Source of the DNA: Schizochytrium sp. CCTCC M209059
Taxonomy: Eukaryota > Sar > Bigyra > Thraustochytrida > Thraustochytriidae
Length of the DNA: 64,000 nt
Assembly: GCA_000818945.1 (NCBI GenBank)
Contig: KN805391.1
Span: forward strand, 117,834 to 181,833
Reading direction: 5' to 3'
The notes under the pieces were generated by a model that saw only the letters and a list, made by a program, of their open reading frames with translations, did no database searches and was not told the DNA's origin. Shown here one piece after another: positions 8,558-19,446 of this stretch (its first letter is position 1; each line of letters begins with the position of its first letter). Both the position numbers and the translations under genes were made by a program.

Positions 8558-10006
8558 CTACACCTTGAGCTGGCCGTTCTCGTAGCTGGAAATGATGTCG
8601 ACGTTCGAGTCAAGGAGCGGCTGGATGTCCGCCTCGATGAACTCGCGCACCTGCTCGGGCGCGCGGCCCACAAAGTTGATGGGATCCAGGAGCTCGTTGA
8701 GCTTGTCGTGGATCGCGCTAAAGCTCTCGTCATCGCGAATGCGGTCCATCAAATCGTTCTCGTTACCCTTGCCCTTGACCTCGCGCGCGGCCGCCATCGA
8801 GTGCTCGCGAATCACCTCGTGCAGCGTCTGGCGGTCGCCACCGTGCTTGACGGCCTCCATGAGAATGTTCTCGGTCGCCATGAACGGAAGCTCACGGTTC
8901 ACGCGCGCCTCAATCACCTTTGGCCACACGTGAAGGCCCGAAATGACGTCAATGCAAATCGTGAGCAGGGCGTCCGTGGCCAGAAAGGCCTCCGGCAACA
9001 CAAGTCGGCGGTTCGCCGAGTCGTCCAGGGTACGCTCCATCCACTGCGTGCTGTGCGTCATGGCCGTGTTCTGCAAGAGGCACATGACGTAGCGCGCCAG
9101 CGAGCACACGCGCTCAGAGCGCATCGGGTTGCGCTTGTACGCCATGGCCGACGAGCCGACCTGCTTCTTGCCAAAGGGCTCCTCGATTTCCTTCAGGTTC
9201 GCGAGAAGACGGATGTCCGTGCACATCTTGTGCGCAGACTGCGCGATTCCAGACAAAACGGCCAAAATGAAAAAGTCGAGCTTACGCGTGTACGTTTGCC
9301 CAGACACAGCCACCGCCTGCGAGAATCCAAGGCGCTTCAGCACGAGCTCGTTGAGGTTGAGAACCTTGCCGTGGTCGCCGTCAAAGAGCTCCAGAAAGCT
9401 CGCCTGGGTGCCCGTAGTACCCTTGACACCACGCAGAGGGATGTTCATTTCGTTCTCAATGTGCTGAAAGTCCATCATAAAGTCCTGCAGCCACAGCGAC
9501 GCGCGCTTGCCCACCGTCACAAGCTGCGCCGGCTGGTAGTGCGTGAAGCCGAGCGTAGGCCGCGACCGGTGCTCCATGGCAAACTCGGCCAGCCGGCTCA
9601 TGAGGACGAGCACCTTTTGGTGCACGAGCACGAGGGACTCGTGCATCTGGATCTGCTCCGTGTTGTCCACGACAAAGCAGCTCGTTGCGCCCAAATGGAT
9701 CACCGGACGCGCCTTGGGGCACTGCTCACCCCACGCATGGATGTGCGACATGACGTCGTGGCGGAGCTGCTTCTCCATCTCCTCGGCGTACTCGTAGTTG
9801 ATGTTCGTCAGGTTGTTGCGCATCTCCTCGAGCTGCTCGTCGGAGATATCCAGTCCGAGCTCCTGCTCCGACTCGGCCAGCGCCAGCCAGATCCGCCGCC
9901 ACGTCGAGAACTTCTTATCCGCGCTCCACACGTAGCTCATGGCCGCCGAGGCGTACCGCTTCGTCAGCGGGTTCTCGTACACGTCGTCCATGCGTGCGTG
10001 CGACAT
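8558..10006 (-). CDS. Adenylosuccinate lyase
   Basis: A 482-residue member of the fumarase/aspartase superfamily, acting in de novo purine synthesis. It releases fumarate from SAICAR and from adenylosuccinate to give AICAR and AMP. The superfamily signature GSSAMAYKRNP lies near residues 284–294, and the substrate-binding THYQPAQ motif near 154–160. The HLGATSC segment and the C-terminal R-E-H-S-M segment also fit. The ATG at 10006 begins MSHARMDDVYENPL; the alternative Met six residues on is equally possible. The open frame continues upstream only through a pentamer repeat array with no ATG. It converges on the thiolase gene with 274 bases between stops. Confidence 0.95.
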   Translation of the reverse strand: MSHARMDDVYENPLTKRYASAAMSYVWSADKKFSTWRRIWLALAESEQELGLDISDEQLEEMRNNLTNINYEYAEEMEKQLRHDVMSHIHAWGEQCPKARPVIHLGATSCFVVDNTEQIQMHESLVLVHQKVLVLMSRLAEFAMEHRSRPTLGFTHYQPAQLVTVGKRASLWLQDFMMDFQHIENEMNIPLRGVKGTTGTQASFLELFDGDHGKVLNLNELVLKRLGFSQAVAVSGQTYTRKLDFFILAVLSGIAQSAHKMCTDIRLLANLKEIEEPFGKKQVGSSAMAYKRNPMRSERVCSLARYVMCLLQNTAMTHSTQWMERTLDDSANRRLVLPEAFLATDALLTICIDVISGLHVWPKVIEARVNRELPFMATENILMEAVKHGGDRQTLHEVIREHSMAAAREVKGKGNENDLMDRIRDDESFSAIHDKLNELLDPINFVGRAPEQVREFIEADIQPLLDSNVDIISSYENGQLKV

Positions 10007-10012
10007 CGTCTC

Positions 10013-10055
10013 GCCGTGCCGTGCCGTGCCGTGCCGTGCCTTGCCTTGCCTTGCT
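10013..10055 (-). repeat. Pentamer array (GGCAC/GGCAA) at the lyase start
   Basis: About eight five-base units, read on the coding strand, lie seven bases upstream of the start codon, so they are very likely in the 5' UTR or core promoter. Confidence 0.85.
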
Positions 10056-11272
10056 TTGTCGAGCCGTCTCGAGTCGTGCCTCGTTTCGTCTCCGCCGCTA
10101 GTCTGCTTGCTCGACTGCTCGCGCACGCTGCTCGAGGGCCCAAAGGGTCTGCACCGCGGCTGCACTGCGCTGCACTGGGCTGCATTGCTTGCAGTAGCTG
10201 CAGCTGCAGAGTGCGGTTGGCCGCCAGCGATTGGCCACCGGTAAGGTCCGGTTCGCGGTAGGCAGGGTCTAGTCCCCTCTTACGCTGCAGGATGTACTAC
10301 GGATCTTGGGGGAATAACGTGTGAAAAAGAAATTGAAAGGAGAAGTGAAGAGCGGAAGCGTGGATGATAATGATGTTGAGCTTGAGTTTCCGAGAGGTTT
10401 GATTTGATGGCGGGGCGGCTGCGATCGCTCACGCGGGAAGAAGAGGAGCATAAGGGATCTGAAACGGGCTGCTGAAAATGGGCTGTTTGTCTTTGTTTGG
10501 AGGAGTGTATGGTGACCAGCGGACGTCGGGTCCTTTCATCAAAGACAGAAAAAGTGAGAAGCTAGAATTCATGGATTGTGGAATGTGACACGAATTATAA
10601 GTGAAAGTGCACGCCAGTTTATCAAAGATAAAGACAAATTTTCGAAAATACCTTGCCGAAAATACAGCGAAACGTCGAAAATGCCTCGCGATAGAGAAAT
10701 ACAGCTGCTTACTTTGTTTGTTTTCGATTATTCGGGCGGTGTAGGTCAATGACTCGTACTCGGTGCGATCTAGGCCTAGCCAGTTGCAGCAACGACACTC
10801 ACTTCACGATACAAAAGCTGACGAAAACTTGATGTTATTCGTGATGTTTCTCAAGGACAACAGAAAAGAAACGAAAAGGTCTACGATGGACTTACTTTCC
10901 TTCTTGACTTTCTTTTAGCAAGTTGCTCTCTCATGAAATGAATCTTTTTTGTCATGAGCTGGACGAGCTGGAGCTATCCATTCAACCCTACTACCTTCTA
11001 CCCATGATGCGCAGCACGTACGTCACGCAGTCGAAAATAGAGAGAAAAGAAAAAGGATCTTTCTAATCTTTTGCACACTACTCACGCACAACGGCGCGAA
11101 CGCAGAAGCCAAGAGCCAAGAGCCAAAAGACAAAAGCAAACAAGTTCATCCATCATTGCATGCTCTTGGTGGGCGGCGCGAAGGACGCGCACGTCGAGCG
11201 CATCTGGGCGGGCTCGTAGCGGACCGCCCCGCCGTGGAGGAACGTGGGCTCGAGCAGAGACCGAAGCCGAGC
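10056..11272. other. Divergent intergenic region (lyase / DENN gene)
   Basis: It should hold the promoters of both divergent genes. The middle is AT-richer than its surroundings and has no credible gene. The palindrome CTAGGCCTAG lies at 10770–10779. Confidence 0.55.
10770..10779. promoter_or_regulatory. CTAGGCCTAG palindrome, site 1
   Basis: A perfect 10-base palindrome, also found at 20809, 41032 and 43352/43358, always between genes. Candidate protein-binding site; function unknown. Confidence 0.35.
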
Positions 11273-13795
11273 ATGTCGCGTGCAAGTACAAACGACCCGC
11301 TCTTCGAGTGCTGCTTTGTCGCTCGCGTGCAAGAGGAAAGCGCAGACGGCGACGCCGCGCGACACGGACCACCGCAAGGGACGGACGTCTTTGGCGCTGC
11401 GCTTGAAAATGGGCAAACGTCAAAGACTGATGCAAGCCCGCGTAGACGGGCCTGCATCGGCTGGAAGTTCCCTCGGGACAAGGACCAGCTCGACGGCGTG
11501 CAAGAAGGTGTCGCTGGCCTGGCCGTCTTTTGCTTCCCACGACTCAGTCATGAGACTCGCAGACGACATCTCGACTCGTACACCTATGTATTTTCCTTGA
11601 CGTTGCAAAGTGGCGAGTATCTCTATGGATTTTGCCGGAAATTCCTTCCACCAGGTCGCTTCGTGCGCCGGACCGATGTAGAGGCACGTTTCCCAGAAGT
11701 GCTTTGCATCGTTTCGAAAAGATCCGAACTCGATCTGCACCTCCGAATTCTTGATTGTCTCGAGGGCCGGCTCATGGTTGAGCCTCCCGCAGCTCTCGGT
11801 CTGCTCGATGCACTAGCGGGTCTGCCCGAACTCCCTGCGCCCGGGGCGTCCTTTCGTGTGCGAAGCCCAGTGGGGGGCATTGCCTGCGATTATCAGTTCT
11901 TGCGGCCTAGACCTCACGAAAAGGCTCACACCAACCTCGTTTTCAAATTTCTGAGCCCTCGCATGGTTCACCACCTCGTGGGGCTCATCATGAATGAGAA
12001 CCGCATAATTTTTGTCAGTGAGCGTGAGACCGTTATTTCACTCGTCATACACGGACTCTTGTCGCTCATTTATCCTTTTGTCTGGCAACACATGTTTGTA
12101 CCGCTCATGCCAGAGCACCTTCTCGAGTATCTCTGCGCGCCCTCCCCCTTTCTTGCCGGCGTGCTCAGGATCTCGCAACCCAGCCTCGAGAACCTTCCCC
12201 TCGGTCACGTTATTATTGCGGATCTCGACAAAAATGAACTCCAGAGCACTGGCAAACTCACGCCCTTTGGCGAAGCTTCCACGGAGAAGAACATGGCACG
12301 CTCCCGCAACGACGATGCCGATCGGATATCCTCTATTTTCGCGGGCGAGATTCAAGCACTTTACACCAAAGCGAATGGGTCACATCGTCAAGTCAATGAT
12401 CTTCACCTTCGCACCACGTGGACGAGTTTCAACCTATTTGTCTTTGGCTGGGCAGACCGTTTTGTCGACGCACACACGGGCGAGATTCACAAGGAAGGCT
12501 TTGTCGCAAGCATTTCCGATCCCTCTCTGCAACGATTCTGTCGCGACTTTGCGCACACGCAAATGTTCAATCACTTTGTAGAGCGCCTCGTCGAACACCG
12601 GCAACGACGCGCACATCGAAATGCAGCTCCAGGCACCACCACGGGCGGGTTCCGTCGTGCAGCTGATATGCAAGAGCAACAACGCCGCGAGGACGAGATC
12701 TTCATGGCGGCGCTCGACACCATTCACGGAGAATACACCTGGGCTGATGCTAAGCGCGTCATCAAGAACGCCTTTCCCCCGCGAACTTGTTATATTCCGC
12801 ATGGAGCTGTGGCAGAGGCTTTGGACGCCATACCCACCACCATTCGTACAAACCCCAGGTTTGATCCTTACACTGACGAGACCTTTCACAAGCTCGCTCG
12901 CCGCTCGTATGACGTACGACTCGCGGTTGCCGCCAACAAGGCTATTTGGACTCGCGTGGCGCACACTTCCGCAAAGAATTGGCGAGCGGGCTACAATGCA
13001 ATGATATTCCTGCGCTTCATGATTTCTGCGGGATCAGAGGTGGTTCTGGCGTCTGCGTACAAACATATTGGTCAGCTTGCCGGTCTACTTCGAATCGGGG
13101 GGGGGCTTCGTCGCCCTCGTAGCGTGGAAAGCGTCAAGCAACTGCACCGGGCCGCAGCTGTTATTTACCACGCGCTCACGGACCGCCGCGTGCTGCGCTG
13201 GGAGCGATCGGCCCAAGGCGGTCACCGTATCTTCCTTGCAATGGCACGCAAGACCCAGGAGGAGGAGACGCGTTTTCTCAAGTGCAAAACGGGCCCTCTA
13301 CCGAACTTTCGCAAACTTCACGAGCAGCTTTTTGCCCCTTCCGTTACGCTCAAGCCTCCTCTTCACGCGCACCTTATCGTACTGCCTCCCGTTCCTCCGC
13401 GCAAATCGGAAGATTTATTGGGTCTTGGAGCCTTCGATGCGGCTCTTGCGCCAGGGGAAACTCCACCGCCTTTGACCACGTCCATGTCCAGTGAGGCTCT
13501 CGAACCGACCCCCTTTCGTCGCGACATGCACCAGCAGCCGCCCCCGCCTCCGCCTAAAGCTGGAAACGCGATGCCGCCACCGCCGCCACCGCCGCCACCG
13601 CCGCCGCCCAAGCCAGCCAATTTTGGCGCGGGCGTGCCACCACCTCCACCTCGACCGGCCATGACATCCACAACACAAGCTCCTCCGCCACCACCTCCTC
13701 CGCCGAAGCCAGGAATAATGTGGAAGCCTTCTGACGAAGTTGTTTCTTCACTGTCACATCGACAGCAACACCTACAGCAACAAGCGCCGCCGCCA

Positions 13796-13830
<35 letters not shown>

Positions 13831-14692
13831 TTCATCTTTATCTTCATCTTTTTCTGATTCTCACGGCAAAGCTGCGCCACCCCCGCCTCCTCCACGCGCC
13901 TTTGAGCTCGAACAGCAGAACATTTCAACGTCGGAAGCCGGTCCTCGGTCGCTAACGCCGCCTAAATCCCGTCGATCACCACCTACCAGGCGCCAGGATA
14001 TCGCTCCTCAAAGCGAATCCGATGATGTTGTGACGAGACATCGTAGCGACGATGTCATCTCACGCCCACGACCTGCGGCACCACAACGAGAGCGCGTCCA
14101 GCGACCCCCGGCACCGGGAAAACCTGCAGCTACTGAAAATAGTACAGCTACTGAAAAACCTGCAGCAGCCGCAAGACCTCCGCCGCCCCAGCGCGAGAGC
14201 GAAAGTAAAGCTCGTCCCGCAGCACCAGTTGTCAAGCAGCCCTCTGCGGAAGAATTGCCGACTTCCGCGAATGCCAAACCCACCATGCCTCCCAAGCGTC
14301 CTACGGCACCATCGACAAAGTCAGACTCTTCGGAAACTGCTGAACCTGACGTATCGGCAAAGGCCTCCGATCCAGTGCACCAGGCAAATCCCCCGAGGCT
14401 GCCTCCAACGATCTCGAGTCGTCCCAAGAGCGTTGGGGCCGCTGATCTTCGCAAACCCAGCGAGATCGTCAAAGAATCGGCACGCAAGCTCGAGCGTAGA
14501 CAGAGCGCTCGATCTGATGTCGGTGCGTCTGCCCAGTCACGTGTTTCCGAATTAGCCTCCAAGTTCGAGGCGCCAAAAGCGGAGGATTCAAAAGAAGACG
14601 AAAACAGCGCAAGCTCTTCCGCGTATAGATCGATTGCCCAGCTACGGAGCAAGTTTGAGGCGAATGCGAAAACGAATGGGGACGCACATTGA
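11273..14692 (+). CDS. DENN-domain Rab GEF with ENTH/ANTH-like domain and polyproline region
   Basis: A 1139-residue protein. uDENN begins near residue 8 (LFECCFVARV). The central DENN lies at about 215–320 and includes NENRIIFVSERETVISLVIHG. A dDENN-like part lies at about 380–440. Such modules activate Rab GTPases by nucleotide exchange. Residues about 490–650 resemble the ENTH/ANTH fold of endocytic adaptors, with NWRAGYNAMIFLRFMISAGSE matching the epsin pattern of NWR…YKA…EYL…GSE. Residues about 750–880 are polyproline tracts able to bind SH3, WW or profilin. The tail has two short helical repeats of the type SKFEA. The ATG at 11273 directly precedes uDENN; the upstream open frame lacks an ATG. 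The role is probably coupling Rab activation to clathrin or actin traffic; this is inference. Confidence 0.85.
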
Positions 14693-14769
14693 ATTACATA
14701 ATACAAAAGAAAACAGGCTGTCAAATTGTGTTTTTCGATAGGTAGTAAAAAGGCAAAGGTAAAACGTGA

Positions 14770-17700
14770 TCAAATGAGAAAACGGTCGTCAACCAAAGTC
14801 TTTTGCGAGAGGTTGGCATTTCCAAAGAGTTCTCGAATCGTAACAAAGAATCGATCGAGCAGGAAAGCCGCAAAGATCGAGAGTGTCGTGTCGTCCCACC
14901 AGAGGTCACAGGTCGTAATGCAGAGCACGTTAAAGAGGATAAGATTCCAGGTTTGGCCATAGAGCAAGACGCGGTCGTACTGATAGAACGGATCTGGAAA
15001 GAAGATGTTGTCCTTGGAATTCATCATTTCTGGTGGCGTGTGGAGAAACCTGTGCAAGAACGTCTGTTCGCGGTGCTGAATAGGAAATTCTGAAGTATCT
15101 TGGTCGACGAAGCTCCGTAAAAACGCACTCAGCTTGCGCGACGCGCGCACGAGCTTTTCGGCCACAGGTCGACCGCTCTTTCGACGCAGCACTCGAAGCA
15201 GAAAAGAAGTAGTGTCAGCATGTGCGCCCTGAATCTCCTCGTTCATCATGGTGCTAAAGATATGGTTGTACTGGCGCTTCCACTCTCCCGTCACGTAAAT
15301 TTCAAACGATTGCAATCCCCTTTCCGGACATCCGGGTAATCCGCGGTCCGTCGTGAGTCCCTCCTCCTCCTGGCGCAGCTGGCGCGAGATCTCCAGCATG
15401 CTGCCATCGGCAAACTCGTGCTGAGACCTACAGTGCAGATAATACCCGTGGTACTCTTCGTCGAGAACAAAGATGGATACCTTTGCAATCGTGCAGAGAT
15501 CCACGAGAGAATGCGTCGGAGGCTCGGTGATATAGCGGTCCTGGACCGCCCACTTGAATATGATCTGCGTCGTGGTAATGAGAATGTACCAGAAACTCGT
15601 ATTGAAGAAACGCAAAACCATGTTGAGCGGGCCGGCCGTGAGGTCTCGAAAGTCAGGCGTCGGCGTCGCTGCGTACTGAACGTCGCCGGCGACGAGAATG
15701 GTGGCAAGCAACAAGAAAGCGAGGTTTTGGTCGTATTTGCGTACACGCTGAAGCTCGTTCCACTCATTCGCCATGAAAATTGTGCGCCACACGCTGATTG
15801 GAGCAAAGCGTGTTTTCGTTCCGTCGCCGCGCTTGCTTTGGACGCGCCCACGCGGTTTTTCCCAATCAAGAAAGAAAATGTCCACATTTGACTGCACAAC
15901 AACAATCTCGATCATTCGCGCGAGCTGACCGAAGAAACACAGCTGAAGGACGATCATAAAAGGGTAGTAATCATTTTCCTTGCCGTACTCCTCGCGAAAG
16001 ACGGGCAGCAGGAGATGTACGCTATCTTGCATCTTGAAGAAGATAAAAATGTAGGCAGCGTACGCGAAGAGGAACCAAAAGAACACGGTCGAAAACGTTG
16101 ACAGCATGTACGAGACACATCGAAGAAGAAACACAAAGTCGACAGGTGAATCGCCGGGAAGTCTCGAATTACGTCGCGTCCAATTGTACAGTCGCAAAAG
16201 ACCAAACAATCCCACAATGGTCATTGTGATGCCGAAGAAGGCCGCTGTCGACTGCCAAAAGCTGTCATACTTTTCTGTGTAGGCAACAGTGAAGGAGAGG
16301 TCGACATACGTGTTTTCCTCAAGTGGGTTGCCCTCCTCGTCAACGCCATCTCGATAAAAGTCGGCGACCAGTCTCTCCTCGTAGAGAATTTCCAAGACTG
16401 GAGGCTCAATTTTGTTTGAGGAAAGCTCCTGCACGGTGGTCGTGAGCGTAATGGTCTTGGCATAGCGGATAACCGAGGCCTCATCGCTTGCAGAGACGCT
16501 CGATGACACTTGATCATAGAGAAAGAAGCGTCGTGTCAGTATATCGTCCGCCTCCTCTGCGATTTCCGTGTTCTCGTTCGGAAATGCACCATTTTGGACC
16601 AGATTCCGATTGCGCACCGGGACGGGATAGAGTCGTCCGCTGTTTGCCACGTCAACCAAGTACATGTCATAGAACTCTGGCTCGGGAAAGTAGCGCATCA
16701 AGTTGAAGAGGTTGCAGGCATATGTGTGGCCATATCCGTAGCCAAACTGGCGCCATCGAGGAACTTGGTTTTGGGTGGGTGTGCAAAACTCAAACTCTGT
16801 CGTCACATTAGACCATCCCAAAAAGGTGCCATTAAGACTGTAGCGAGCAAGCACGAACTGCATGTAGTCTACAGTTCCATCCTTTCTCTGCATGTCAAAG
16901 GAGAACTCTGTCTCAATACCGGTGTCGGCCAGCACGGTGGGTGCCAGGTCTTCGTAGTACAACCATGGTGTAAGTTGTCGCCAGTCCCAGGTCACTTCGT
17001 TCCACTGGTCGCGGTTTTGATGAATGTCTGCCAGGAGTTCGCACGCTGGCGATTCATCGTTGTACTGCTGCAAAACGCACAGATTTGCGAGTGTTTGGCA
17101 CATTTGCAGCCCTTCGGCGTCGCGCAAGTACCGGCATCTGGCGCCGGCAAGTGGAAAGTAGTGGGAAAAGATGGCGGAAGATCGTACGGTGTAACTCGTG
17201 TACCCTTGATCTTCACTAGAGGTTTGAAGCTCCCGTCCACCCCGTAGGGTGCCACCAGCAGTAGCTACAGCGCCCACACCTTCAGCTTCTACGAAATCGA
17301 AATCGGAATTAACATCTTCCGCAGCAACAGCAGTAGCAACAGGACTTGATGCTGGAACTGGCGTTGCGCTTGCGCCCAGTGCACGTCTGGCACTACTGGT
17401 CGGATCAGTGGTCGGTACCACGTGGGTGTACTCAATCTCGGCATAGCGCTGCAAGTTCACGTAGGCCATCTCCGATGTCAGCACGCACGTGACACCGTTG
17501 CCAATGCCTTCAATACCAACTTGCGTCCAGAGTGGAGCATTGTCACTCGGTAGCGCGCAAACGCAGCGGTTATTGTAAATGACCATGGCAGGGTGCGGAC
17601 ACGGCTGGCACGTGTACGCATCCGCCTCAACAATGGGAGGATCGCCCTCTACGCCATCTTCTGCGCGAGCTGCAAGGTAAAGTGATCTCACGAGCGTGCC

Positions 17701-18396
17701 ATTAGGGCAAGCCTCGCAGCGTTTGTAGGCAAGAAGGTTGCCATTACCGTCGCGTTCCCGAAGAACATGACTACTATCTGTGCATTCGCATTGTTTTGTC
17801 TCTGTGTTGAATGAAATCCTGGCAGCGTCAGGGTCAGAGGCAGAAGAAGGCCCACATGTTGTGCAGGCCGTATTATCAACCGAAGATGCCTCGGGGCACT
17901 CGTTACAGCGAAATGCGTCGCACCAGTAGCTGCTCAAGGCCGAAGTGGTCTCGCACGGAGCAGAAGTATACAAGTCATCGGCATTCGTGATCCAGCCTGG
18001 AGCACAGCGGCAACCGACGGCGACGGTGTATGATCGTGAAGAAAAAGGAGAAATGAGACTCATGTAGTCCGCAATGCGTGCGTCGAGCCCATCTGATGTG
18101 AGAGGAATGTTAGGAGGACTCGCACACGTCTGGCATTGAAAGCTGCTTGTGTCCAGATACTCGTCCTCTGCACAGTCCGTCAAGAGGATGCTCTTTTCCG
18201 CAGATTTTGTCTCGCTGAAGCATGCAATGAAAATAACAAGTGCTAAGGCGAATGCTTGCGCCCAATATGGGCTTAACATCAAGACTCCGCTTCTCCTCTG
18301 TGTCGATGCAGGACAGGATCGTCCCACGTACCAGGCCATTCTGCTCGCACCGACCCTTTCCAGCCGAAGAGACTCACGCGAGGACGCAGACCGCAT
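14770..18396 (-). CDS. TMEM67: Meckelin (TMEM67/MKS3), ciliary transition-zone receptor
   Basis: A 1208-residue membrane protein. After a hydrophobic signal-like segment comes a long cysteine-rich ectodomain (CxxC pairs throughout about residues 70–320). A conserved middle part follows (CRYLRDAEGLQMCQTLANLC; LYPVPVRN), then several TM segments. The C-terminal region has NEWNELQ and an ending KTLVDDRFLI, both typical of meckelin. In other eukaryotes it belongs to the MKS module at the ciliary transition zone, so this organism should build cilia or flagella. The coordinates give the longest ATG frame. Met40, at 18279, would place the hydrophobic signal peptide at the extreme N terminus and may be the true start. 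Its stop is only 77 bases from that of the convergent DENN gene. Confidence 0.93.
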   Translation of the reverse strand: MRSASSRESLRLERVGASRMAWYVGRSCPASTQRRSGVLMLSPYWAQAFALALVIFIACFSETKSAEKSILLTDCAEDEYLDTSSFQCQTCASPPNIPLTSDGLDARIADYMSLISPFSSRSYTVAVGCRCAPGWITNADDLYTSAPCETTSALSSYWCDAFRCNECPEASSVDNTACTTCGPSSASDPDAARISFNTETKQCECTDSSHVLRERDGNGNLLAYKRCEACPNGTLVRSLYLAARAEDGVEGDPPIVEADAYTCQPCPHPAMVIYNNRCVCALPSDNAPLWTQVGIEGIGNGVTCVLTSEMAYVNLQRYAEIEYTHVVPTTDPTSSARRALGASATPVPASSPVATAVAAEDVNSDFDFVEAEGVGAVATAGGTLRGGRELQTSSEDQGYTSYTVRSSAIFSHYFPLAGARCRYLRDAEGLQMCQTLANLCVLQQYNDESPACELLADIHQNRDQWNEVTWDWRQLTPWLYYEDLAPTVLADTGIETEFSFDMQRKDGTVDYMQFVLARYSLNGTFLGWSNVTTEFEFCTPTQNQVPRWRQFGYGYGHTYACNLFNLMRYFPEPEFYDMYLVDVANSGRLYPVPVRNRNLVQNGAFPNENTEIAEEADDILTRRFFLYDQVSSSVSASDEASVIRYAKTITLTTTVQELSSNKIEPPVLEILYEERLVADFYRDGVDEEGNPLEENTYVDLSFTVAYTEKYDSFWQSTAAFFGITMTIVGLFGLLRLYNWTRRNSRLPGDSPVDFVFLLRCVSYMLSTFSTVFFWFLFAYAAYIFIFFKMQDSVHLLLPVFREEYGKENDYYPFMIVLQLCFFGQLARMIEIVVVQSNVDIFFLDWEKPRGRVQSKRGDGTKTRFAPISVWRTIFMANEWNELQRVRKYDQNLAFLLLATILVAGDVQYAATPTPDFRDLTAGPLNMVLRFFNTSFWYILITTTQIIFKWAVQDRYITEPPTHSLVDLCTIAKVSIFVLDEEYHGYYLHCRSQHEFADGSMLEISRQLRQEEEGLTTDRGLPGCPERGLQSFEIYVTGEWKRQYNHIFSTMMNEEIQGAHADTTSFLLRVLRRKSGRPVAEKLVRASRKLSAFLRSFVDQDTSEFPIQHREQTFLHRFLHTPPEMMNSKDNIFFPDPFYQYDRVLLYGQTWNLILFNVLCITTCDLWWDDTTLSIFAAFLLDRFFVTIRELFGNANLSQKTLVDDRFLI

Positions 18397-18442
18397 TGCG
18401 CGAGGCTTTCGAAAGCTTGGGGCCCAGCTCTGTACAAATGGG

Positions 18443-18500
18443 CTTGCTTGCTTGCTGGCTGGCTGGCTGGCTTGCTGGCTTGCTTACTTGCTTGCATGCA
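18443..18500 (+). repeat. CTTG/CTGG tetramer array
   Basis: A run of mixed GCTT/GGCT tetramers about 50 bases upstream of the longest meckelin start, in the divergent promoter region. Confidence 0.85.
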
Positions 18501-18586
18501 TGGGACGCGCGTATCGATCGATCGAGCTGTTCCGGGCCCGCGAACGGTCATCTGCGCAACGCGTTTTCCGAGTCTTGTAAGTGCTT

Positions 18587-18612
18587 CGTGCGTGCGTGCG
18601 TGCGTGCGTGCG
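18587..18612 (+). repeat. (GTGC)n tract
   Basis: Six tandem GTGC units between the divergent meckelin and MED30-like genes. Confidence 0.9.
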
Positions 18613-18741
18613 GACATACGGGACGCCCCCGCGCGGATTCGCGAGCGAAGTTGCGACAGGCCGGGCCTCCCTGCGCCGCGGCGCCGCAGATCGAGATCGC
18701 GAGGCCGCAGCGCGAGGTCGCGGGGCCGCGCGGGCGCGAGG

Positions 18742-19446
18742 ATGCAGGCGCAGGCGGGCGCGGAGGGCGGCGGCGGCGCCGCGGACCTCGCGCGCGATGG
18801 CGTGGACGCCGTGCACGAGGTGCTGGGCGCGGCGAGCGACGTGCTGGCGCAGCTGAGCGAGGGGCTCGCGCGGCGCGTGGAGGGCGGGTCGGCCAGCGCC
18901 GGCCAGCTCCTGCACGGGCGCAGGCAGGACCTCGCGGAGCGCAGCGGGTTCATGGACGAGGAGCTGCTCGACGTCCTCGAAGAGGAGCAGGAGCTGCTCG
19001 CGCAAGAACCCACCCAGGAGCCGACCTTTGAGCAGAGCAGTTCTGCCATGGACGAGGATAACGACGAGGACGACGAAGACGAGGGCGAAGATGAAGAGGA
19101 CGAGGATGAAGAGGACGAGGACAGCGGCGACGACGATACCTTTGCGCCGCCAAAGGATGCCTCGGACGAGGCTCGCGACGCGGACACCTTCGTCGCGGCT
19201 TTCCGCAAATATGAGGAGGCTGTCTCGGTGCTCCGCCCGCTCGCAGAGCAGCTTGACGCACACAAGATTGCCGTCGCTTCCGGGCAGTCAGCTCCTGCGC
19301 ACTCGGAGCCCGCTTCGGCCGAGGATCTTGAAGAACTCGCTCGGCTTCGGAAAGAGGCACAAGCCAAGAATGCTCGCCTCAAACTACTCGTTGACCGCTT
19401 GCGACTCTTGCAGCAACAGCTCGCATCGCTTTCGATATCGAGCTAA
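18742..19446 (+). CDS. Acidic coiled-coil protein, possibly Mediator subunit MED30-like
   Basis: A 234-residue protein from the ATG at 18742 (the frame upstream has no convincing start). Residues about 15–50 form a predicted amphipathic helix (DGVDAVHEVLGAASDVLAQL). Residues about 96–135 are almost all Asp and Glu. The C-terminal 45 residues form a coiled coil with KNARLKLLVDRLRLL. That tail, together with the N-terminal helix and the upstream FRKYEEAV segment, resembles the arrangement of Mediator subunit 30, where KNxxLKxxxDxLRxL also occurs near the C terminus. The resemblance is suggestive only. An unrelated acidic nuclear protein is the main alternative. It is divergent from the meckelin gene. 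Confidence 0.55.
   Translation: MQAQAGAEGGGGAADLARDGVDAVHEVLGAASDVLAQLSEGLARRVEGGSASAGQLLHGRRQDLAERSGFMDEELLDVLEEEQELLAQEPTQEPTFEQSSSAMDEDNDEDDEDEGEDEEDEDEEDEDSGDDDTFAPPKDASDEARDADTFVAAFRKYEEAVSVLRPLAEQLDAHKIAVASGQSAPAHSEPASAEDLEELARLRKEAQAKNARLKLLVDRLRLLQQQLASLSISS

Noticed and set aside
8351..10261. 636-residue plus-strand frame
   Set aside because: Antisense shadow of adenylosuccinate lyase; His/Val/Arg-rich and without a domain.
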